64,000 nucleotides of DNA from assembly GCF_000445445.1 (NCBI RefSeq), contig NZ_ASXP01000004.1, positions 558,001-622,000 of the forward strand, given 5' to 3'. Shown piece by piece: positions 59,439-64,000 of the stretch (positions are counted from its first letter, which is position 1; each line of letters starts with the position of its first letter). Made by a program: the position numbers and the translations under genes. Source of the DNA: Sporomusa ovata DSM 2662 (lineage in GTDB: Bacteria; Bacillota; Negativicutes; Sporomusales; Sporomusaceae). The notes beneath the pieces were generated by a model. The model was not told the origin of the DNA, did no database searches, and saw nothing but the letters and a program-made list of their open reading frames with translations.

Positions 59439-60389
59439 CTAATTAATAACCGGAATGGCCGGACGATCTTTGCTTCTTTCGGTATAAGCTCCGGTAATAG
59501 CATCTTTTACATGTTGTACATAGATATCTTGAATGCCAACATTTTCACCGAGTCCATGAATATAGGTTTCTACTTTGAATCCAGCGGCGATCAACTGTGA
59601 TTTAAAAGATTCCTTATCGTCACCAGCCATATCGTTATTTGCATGATCGCCGGCAACCAACATAATTGGCATTAAAGTAACTTTTTTAATTTTATTGTCT
59701 TTTAATTCCTTAATCACATTTTCAATGGTAGGATAACCCTCTACTGTGAATACAAAAACATTTTTTAAACCCGCATCCTGAATTTTCATTTGCAGGGCTG
59801 CATAGGCTGTATTAGAAGGATTTAAGCCGCCATGACCCATTAAGGCAATTGCTTCACCTTTTCCTAATTTAGGGAATTGAGTTTGCATTGCTTTAATGGC
59901 AATCAAATAATCATCCGGTTTTTCACCCTCTTGTCCGGTATAGTACAGGACTGGGCGACCAACGGAAATTTTTTCAAAGGATTTCTTATAATTGTCAACT
60001 ACATGCATAAGTTTTGCATATTCATCACCAGCTTCCATATGCAGTGGTTGAATAATAATTTCTTTATAACCATCGGCTTTCAATTTATCAAGTGCCTGTT
60101 TTTCTGTATCAAAGTGCAATCCGTCACGATCAGCTAATCGTTTAATAATAATACGAGAGGTAAATGCATGGCGAACTTCATAATCAGGGAATGCAGCTTT
60201 AATTTTGTCTTCAACCGCTTCTGTTGTAATTTTACGCGTATCTGCAAAAGTAGTGCCAAAACTTACAACCAAAATTGCTTTTTTCCTTGCTGTTGCTTCG
60301 GCAGCATAGGTTTTTTGTCCAATAGTAAGGACCCCAAAACATACTGTCATCAAAAATAAGGTCATCATAATCCAAATGGTTTTTTTCAA
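59439..60389 (-). CDS. cbiK: Sirohydrochlorin cobaltochelatase CbiK, periplasmic type
   Basis: 316 residues. CbiK inserts metal into sirohydrochlorin without ATP. Family motifs: ILVVSFGTTFADTRK, IIIQPLHMEAGDEY (catalytic His), LMGHGGLNPSNTAYAAL and LMPIMLVAGDHANNDMAG (second His). The signal peptide (MMTLFLMTVCFGVLTIGQKTYAA) sends it across the inner membrane, as for the periplasmic CbiK of Desulfovibrio vulgaris, which was linked to heme or metal transport rather than to biosynthesis. Here a cobalamin riboswitch precedes it, tying it to the corrinoid regulon. Start 60389 behind an AAGGAGTG site. Confidence 0.92.
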   Translation of the reverse strand: MKKTIWIMMTLFLMTVCFGVLTIGQKTYAAEATARKKAILVVSFGTTFADTRKITTEAVEDKIKAAFPDYEVRHAFTSRIIIKRLADRDGLHFDTEKQALDKLKADGYKEIIIQPLHMEAGDEYAKLMHVVDNYKKSFEKISVGRPVLYYTGQEGEKPDDYLIAIKAMQTQFPKLGKGEAIALMGHGGLNPSNTAYAALQMKIQDAGLKNVFVFTVEGYPTIENVIKELKDNKIKKVTLMPIMLVAGDHANNDMAGDDKESFKSQLIAAGFKVETYIHGLGENVGIQDIYVQHVKDAITGAYTERSKDRPAIPVIN

Positions 60390-60504
60390 AATTCTTCACT
60401 CCTTATTTAGTACAAATATTTAGTGGAAATTGACAGAGAACACAATTCACCTCCATATTGAAATAATTAAGTAGACTTACTTCTTGCGTATTTGGTTTAT
60501 TTAT

Positions 60505-60600
60505 ATCATAGCAGAATTGTAAAAAGAAGGGGTCAAAATGACCCGCGCAAAAAAGCGCAATGTTCAAAAGGAGTGTAGAAAAGAAAAATGGCTTAAATAT
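60505..60600 (-). repeat. Duplicated leader element upstream of cbiK
   Basis: Same order of parts as 59030-59125: GCGC-TTTTTT-GCGC hairpin, GGGTCATTTTGACCC hairpin, T-rich run, CAATTCTGCTATGATATA. The duplicate shows that the whole leader, riboswitch included, was copied between cbiK and the ECF operon. From 60390 to 60504 nothing else is evident. Confidence 0.5.
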
Positions 60601-60601
60601 T

Positions 60602-60630
60602 AAAACTCTCAACTGGTAAAAGTTGAGAGT
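60602..60630 (-). terminator. Second terminator in the cbiK leader
   Basis: ACTCTCAACTTTTACCAGTT then GAGAGTTTTAA on the minus strand, just after the terminator at 60651-60679. Confidence 0.72.
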
Positions 60631-60650
60631 AATAAACAGTAGAGTAAATA

Positions 60651-60679
60651 CAAAACTCCTGGCGTATAAACCAGGAGTG
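60651..60679 (-). terminator. Riboswitch-linked terminator of cbiK
   Basis: ACTCCTGGTTTATACGCCAG then GAGTTTTG on the minus strand, directly after riboswitch 60709-60912. Confidence 0.78.
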
Positions 60680-60708
60680 AATTAGCTCAGAACGCTAAAA
60701 GCGTCTAC

Positions 60709-60912
60709 TGTAATCCCCTCCCCATACCTCGTGGGTAAACAAACGGTGATTGTCAGATAGGCAGTTCTCCTGACTCCGGATCGTTACTTGCTTAAACCTT
60801 CCCAAGACTATCGTCCCAGTGGTATATCTTAAGCTTGCTCCCCGTTACAGTGGCGGGACCGCGCCGGCATTTAACCGGACTTCCCTATTAAGCCTTTAAG
60901 GCACCTATCTCG
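60709..60912 (-). ncRNA. Cobalamin riboswitch of cbiK
   Basis: CGCCACTGTAACGGGGAG core and GGAGTCAGGAGAACTGCC box on the minus strand, followed by two terminators and cbiK. Confidence 0.95.
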
Positions 60913-60940
60913 TGCATATTTAATTTTTTATTATATGCAT

Positions 60941-60969
60941 AGAATATCATTCTTGAAAACAGTTGTCAA
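60941..60969 (-). promoter_or_regulatory. Promoter of the cbiK leader
   Basis: TTGACA (60964-60969) - 17 bp - TATTCT (60941-60946) on the minus strand, just upstream of the riboswitch. Confidence 0.75.
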
Positions 60970-60990
60970 GCCTTAATTAGTTATCAATCT

Positions 60991-61032
60991 AAAGGGCCGT
61001 AGGGAAACTTTATGTTTCAATACGGCCCTTTA
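60991..61032 (-). terminator. Terminator of the glycine-rich protein gene
   Basis: AAAGGGCCGTA and TACGGCCCTTT form a perfect 11-bp stem with flanking A/T runs, so it could work in both directions. Confidence 0.8.
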
Positions 61033-61060
61033 ACGTAAACGTTATTACCGGACATTGAAG

Positions 61061-61873
61061 TTAATCTACGTCTATAATCAGCCGCCCTAGTCTCTTATGT
61101 CTATGACTATGTCCCCGAAAAAACCTCTGATAGCCTCTACGGATTGGCGTGTAAGTTATTATAACCTCGCCATTATCGTATCTTTCAAGGGCAAGATCAA
61201 TGGTTCCGTTAGGATCAGCATTGTAGGAACCACCACCGCCTCCAGCACATAAATTAGAACCAGCACCGCCACCGCAAAATCCACCACCGCCTCCACCTCC
61301 TAGTCCACTATCACCCGCACCACCTCCACCGCCTCCAAAGCCACCGCCACCACTTCCGCCTTTAGCACCAGCATAAATCGCAGTTCCACCCTCTGAATTA
61401 CCTTGCGCACTTTGTCCGTTTGACAATATACCTGCCCCACCGGAAGCGCTGGCAGAACTCAGTCCACCATAACCACCTGTACCCCCGCTTCCATTGTTAT
61501 TTTCTCCAGCATTGCCCTCTTGGGAAGTTGATGCGTTGAGTCCATTTGAGTCCGTATCTGCCCCGCCACCACCACCAGCAGCAACAAGCAAGGCATTATT
61601 TTTAGTAATATCGGAATATTCTTTGCCACGCCAGACAAATGAGCCGCCACCGCCACCGCTGCCACCTGAACCATAGCCCATTTCCCCTACTAGAATTGCA
61701 AGAATTTCTCCTGGTGTTACAGTAAAATTACCCTGTACTATTGCACCAAAACCACTAAAACCAGTTGATGCTCCACCACTCGCACCAATAGCCGTAATCG
61801 TTATTGAGGTTACGTTTTGGGGCACAGTGAAACGATCCAATTCCCCTTTATAGCCAAATATTATAGTCTCCAA
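61061..61873 (-). CDS. Glycine-rich protein (about 270 aa)
   Basis: An N-terminal beta segment (ETIIFGYKGELDRFTVPQNVTSITITAIGASGG) leads a long glycine-rich domain (GGGGADTDSNG, GGSGGGGFGGGGGGAGDSGL) and a basic tail (RRGYQRFFRGHSHRHKRLGR). This is the pattern of the Gly-rich domain seen in bacterial surface proteins and in ALK/LTK receptors. The start is probably TTG 61873 (AAGGGTGG 7 nt upstream); the ATGs further out have no ribosome binding site. No signal peptide. The Shine-Dalgarno is inside a long hairpin (see 61880-61933). Function unknown. Confidence 0.7.
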   Translation of the reverse strand: METIIFGYKGELDRFTVPQNVTSITITAIGASGGASTGFSGFGAIVQGNFTVTPGEILAILVGEMGYGSGGSGGGGGSFVWRGKEYSDITKNNALLVAAGGGGGADTDSNGLNASTSQEGNAGENNNGSGGTGGYGGLSSASASGGAGILSNGQSAQGNSEGGTAIYAGAKGGSGGGGFGGGGGGAGDSGLGGGGGGGFCGGGAGSNLCAGGGGGSYNADPNGTIDLALERYDNGEVIITYTPIRRGYQRFFRGHSHRHKRLGRLIIDVD

Positions 61874-61879
61874 AAATAT

Positions 61880-61933
61880 ACCACCCTTCATAAGAACATT
61901 AGTCTTTTTTACTATTATCTTATGAAGGGTGGT
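61880..61933 (-). promoter_or_regulatory. Hairpin that can sequester the ribosome binding site of the glycine-rich protein
   Basis: ACCACCCTTCATAAGA and TCTTATGAAGGGTGGT are perfect 16-bp arms. The 3' arm on the minus strand contains AAGGGTGG, the Shine-Dalgarno of TTG 61873. The stem is followed by TATATTTTT, so a terminator is the other possibility. Confidence 0.55.
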
Positions 61934-61989
61934 TCTTGAAGGACAATACAAGAGTTACGCTAAGGAGTTTTGAAATAGTCAGATGCATT

Positions 61990-62601
61990 TTATTGCCTTC
62001 TTAATGCCTCTCCCGCAAGCTTGTCTGCTAATTCATTACCAGCAATACCAGAATGTCCGGCGACCTTATTAAACCTTACCCAACTTAGGTAAGGACGAAT
62101 AAATACAGAATAGGCTTCTGTAATCTTATTATTGGTTTTCCATTTACCTGTAGCCCATTCAGATATACCTATGTAATCATGGTGAATTGTGATTGAGCCA
62201 ATGCCTTGTGTTTCAGCCCATTTTACCGCTTCAATAGTAGCTTCCAGCTCGCCGGCAATATTGTGGATAGCAACTGCTTCGGCGTTCTGACCTACACCAC
62301 TGGCTGTATGGATTACCTGTGAGCCATTGTACACTGCAAACCCCCAACTATAGCGCTTGTTATGATAGCTGCCATCAACATAGATATCATAGCTCCCACC
62401 AGATGGTCTGTCGTTTTGATTACTGTCTGGCGGGGTGGCTGGAGCATTGCCATTTATATAGTCTTGCGCCTCCGCTTCAGTAGGGAAGCTCTTAAACAAT
62501 GCTCCAGAGTATCCGGTGACTTGTTTTTGGCACTCTGCCCAGGTTTTATATACTCCAGGTTGTTTGCCCACTTTTACCGCATAAAATTTCTTTGCTGCCA
62601 T
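61990..62601 (-). CDS. rnhA: Ribonuclease HI with N-terminal hybrid-binding domain
   Basis: 203 residues. The N-terminal caulimovirus-viroplasmin-like domain (KKFYAVKVGKQPGVYKTWAEC, about 3-50) binds RNA-DNA hybrids. The RNase H domain has all four carboxylates (D76 in YVDGSY, E118 in GELEAT, D142 in HHDYIG, D193 in ELADKL) and the loop His 183. It removes RNA from RNA-DNA hybrids in the cytoplasm. It stands alone between the serine protease and the glycine-rich gene, with GGAGGAAC at its start. Confidence 0.93.
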   Translation of the reverse strand: MAAKKFYAVKVGKQPGVYKTWAECQKQVTGYSGALFKSFPTEAEAQDYINGNAPATPPDSNQNDRPSGGSYDIYVDGSYHNKRYSWGFAVYNGSQVIHTASGVGQNAEAVAIHNIAGELEATIEAVKWAETQGIGSITIHHDYIGISEWATGKWKTNNKITEAYSVFIRPYLSWVRFNKVAGHSGIAGNELADKLAGEALRRQ

Positions 62602-62682
62602 AGTTCCTCCTTGTTTTAAGCCAGATAACCTACTGCTATGTTATCATGTTATATCAGTAAATTCATTACAAATTTTTCAATT

Positions 62683-63695
62683 TTAAAAGCAAATATCAAG
62701 TTTATCAAGAACATGTTGAATTTTATTGAACATTGTAGCTCGTTCTGAGCCGGCAAATAATAGCCCGACAGCATAATTATCATTTGTTAGCACCAACGAG
62801 CCGCTATCACCAGGCATACTCATGGGACCGGCTAATATCTGGTCAGTAAATATGCCATATTTTTGATTGCTCATACTAATTTTTACCGTTAAATTTGTTG
62901 CCAATACCAGGCCGGAAGTTACCCCGGTTGTCCGTCCGCTTTTTTTATGGGCATGCCTAAGGTTGCTTCTTTTACGCCGGCTACCAAACCAATGTCTAAT
63001 ATCTCTGCACTAATATCTGCTGGATTTACCGGCACTGCGACGGCACAGTCTACATAATTAAGTTTTTCGCTTTCCCGCAATACCCGAACTTGATATCTGG
63101 GTTGAAAAAGATGAATGCATTTATTAAGCAGCGTTTCAAAGGTCTGAGCAATTTTACAGCGTGGAAAAGACATTTCATTATATAGTGGCACAAATCTCGC
63201 TAGATGGGCAATCGTGCTGGTCTCTATGTTACCGCCATCATATATCCCGGGTTGAATAATAGGATCGCCAATACTGGCACGAGCATCGCTACCGTTAGTT
63301 ATATTTGCTAATACATGATTGTTAGATAATAGCAGGAGTTCTCCTGTGTTTTTATCTTTAACAACTGCGCCGAAAGTTCCCGCTGAAATCTTATAATGCC
63401 CCAGACTCATTCCCGGTTGAGCCGGGCGGTTAAAATCTAATCTTTCTTTTTGCAGCCTAATATCGCCAACTTCTATTATGTCTGTTGCTATGTTAGCTAT
63501 TGTTTTTGGTACTACCTCGCTGCGCTGTAACTCTGAGATACGATACTTTTTTTTAACAAGTATTGTCAACGTTTCTTTTCCCGTATTTTTACCGCGAACA
63601 TATTTATGACCTTGCCCAACTCCAACTATATTATTGTCAAGGTTATCCTTTTTTACTAGTTCATGAAAGATTCCGGGTATATCCACTATATTCAT
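62683..63695 (-). pseudogene. Trypsin-like serine protease, interrupted by a frameshift
   Basis: The triad is complete across two frames: His in LLLSNNHVLA, Asp in LNYVDCAVAVP, Ser in MPGDSGSLVL. The first frame (62919-63695, 258 aa) ends abnormally at IKKADGQPG. Adding one A to the A7 run at 62940-62946 gives IKKSGRTTGVTSGLVLATNL and joins the second frame, restoring the SGRTTG motif usual before the catalytic Ser. So either a single-base sequence error or a real mutation splits one gene of about 337 codons. There is no signal peptide. It starts at ATG 63695. Confidence 0.82.
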
Positions 63696-63735
63696 ATCTT
63701 CTCCCCCTTCGGTGCTTTCCTACAGTAAGAGCAGA

Positions 63736-64000
63736 TTATAGTAATTGTTTAATTTCATTAATTTTTTCAAAGGCTGCCTGATAACCGCGTTTTACAAACT
63801 CATTAGTCTGTTTAAAATCTTTATGATTTAACTCAGCAACTTGTGGTCTAATAATTATATCTGCATACTGCTCAGATTTCATTAAAGTGACTTCTCTGCC
63901 CATAATCTCAATACATTGCATCAGTATTTCTCCAACAGAGTCGATTTCATAGTTTGGCTGACCAGTATAGCCTAAATCAACAGCAATAATTTTTTCAGCA
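63736..64000 (-). CDS. Patatin-like phospholipase, C-terminal part (runs off the right edge)
   Basis: 88 codons are open from the right edge to a stop at 63736: AEKIIAVDLGYTGQ, VGEILMQCIEIMG, YADIIIRPQVAELNH and FVKRGYQAAFEKINEI. This is the typical tail of RssA/patatin-family proteins (IAVDxG, then ADxxIxPxV, then a GYxAA helix). The catalytic GxSxG and DG(A/G) motifs lie outside the window. The frame runs past the Met at 63921, so the gene starts beyond 64000. It lies 40 bp upstream of the serine protease. Confidence 0.72.
   Translation of the reverse strand, partial: AEKIIAVDLGYTGQPNYEIDSVGEILMQCIEIMGREVTLMKSEQYADIIIRPQVAELNHKDFKQTNEFVKRGYQAAFEKINEIKQLL

Noticed and set aside
61494..61676. 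Proline-rich plus-strand frame
   Set aside because: Complement of the glycine codons (GGN read as NCC) of the real glycine-rich gene.

Overview
The window looks like chromosome of a diderm, anaerobic Firmicute of the Negativicutes (Sporomusa/Pelosinus-like). It combines Gram-negative outer-membrane genes (TonB-dependent receptors, autotransporters with an extended signal peptide, an OmpH/Skp chaperone) with Firmicute-type features (holin-like type I toxins, an ECF transporter, intrinsic terminators, strong AGGAGG ribosome binding sites). Almost every gene lies on the minus strand. The genus assignment is inference.

Layout from left to right. (1) 1-3069: an FmdE-like protein, a SAM methyltransferase and the N-terminal part of a TonB-dependent receptor form one operon. 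(2) 3442-6086: an amidase, an unknown protein and a C1A peptidase, all without signal peptides. (3) 6246-22404: a cobalamin-riboswitch region. It has a TonB receptor plus a beta-propeller protein; a 1706-residue protein that fuses an autotransporter barrel to a complete TonB receptor, followed by a second propeller and a CHAT protein; a type I toxin-antitoxin pair; and two further riboswitch-led genes. (4) 22539-41870: a frameshifted 2150-residue autotransporter, OmpH, a YbjN-like protein, a 2232-residue autotransporter whose N-terminus is the same propeller, a third TonB receptor, a 65-residue small protein and a LuxR regulator, all interleaved with riboswitches. (5) 42035-44213: an ABC protein with a secreted repeat protein. 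(6) 44282-51357: a riboswitch-led operon cobN - radical SAM - nitrilase - cbiZ. (7) 51430-60912: a second toxin-antitoxin pair, then a riboswitch-led operon of ECF S component - double ATPase - EcfT - periplasmic propeller - 65-residue protein - TIM-barrel protein, and riboswitch-led cbiK. (8) 61061-64000: a glycine-rich protein, RNase HI, a frameshifted trypsin-like protease and a partial patatin.

Thirteen cobalamin riboswitches, all on the minus strand, mark 10.7-61 kb as a corrinoid acquisition and remodelling island. The model I infer is this: surface propellers, either free or displayed by autotransporters, capture corrinoid for the TonB receptors, much as BtuG serves BtuB in Bacteroides; the ECF system crosses the inner membrane; CbiZ and the neighbouring amidase-like and radical SAM enzymes remodel or salvage the corrinoid; CobN and periplasmic CbiK handle metal insertion. 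Three promoters upstream of these leaders carry a Fur-like box between -35 and -10, which suggests a second, iron-linked control.

Three genes are broken by what looks like the loss of one base in a poly-A run (1651-1661, 22602-22605, 62940-62946). These may be sequence errors, slippage sites or real mutations. I saw no tRNA, rRNA, CRISPR array or intact insertion sequence.
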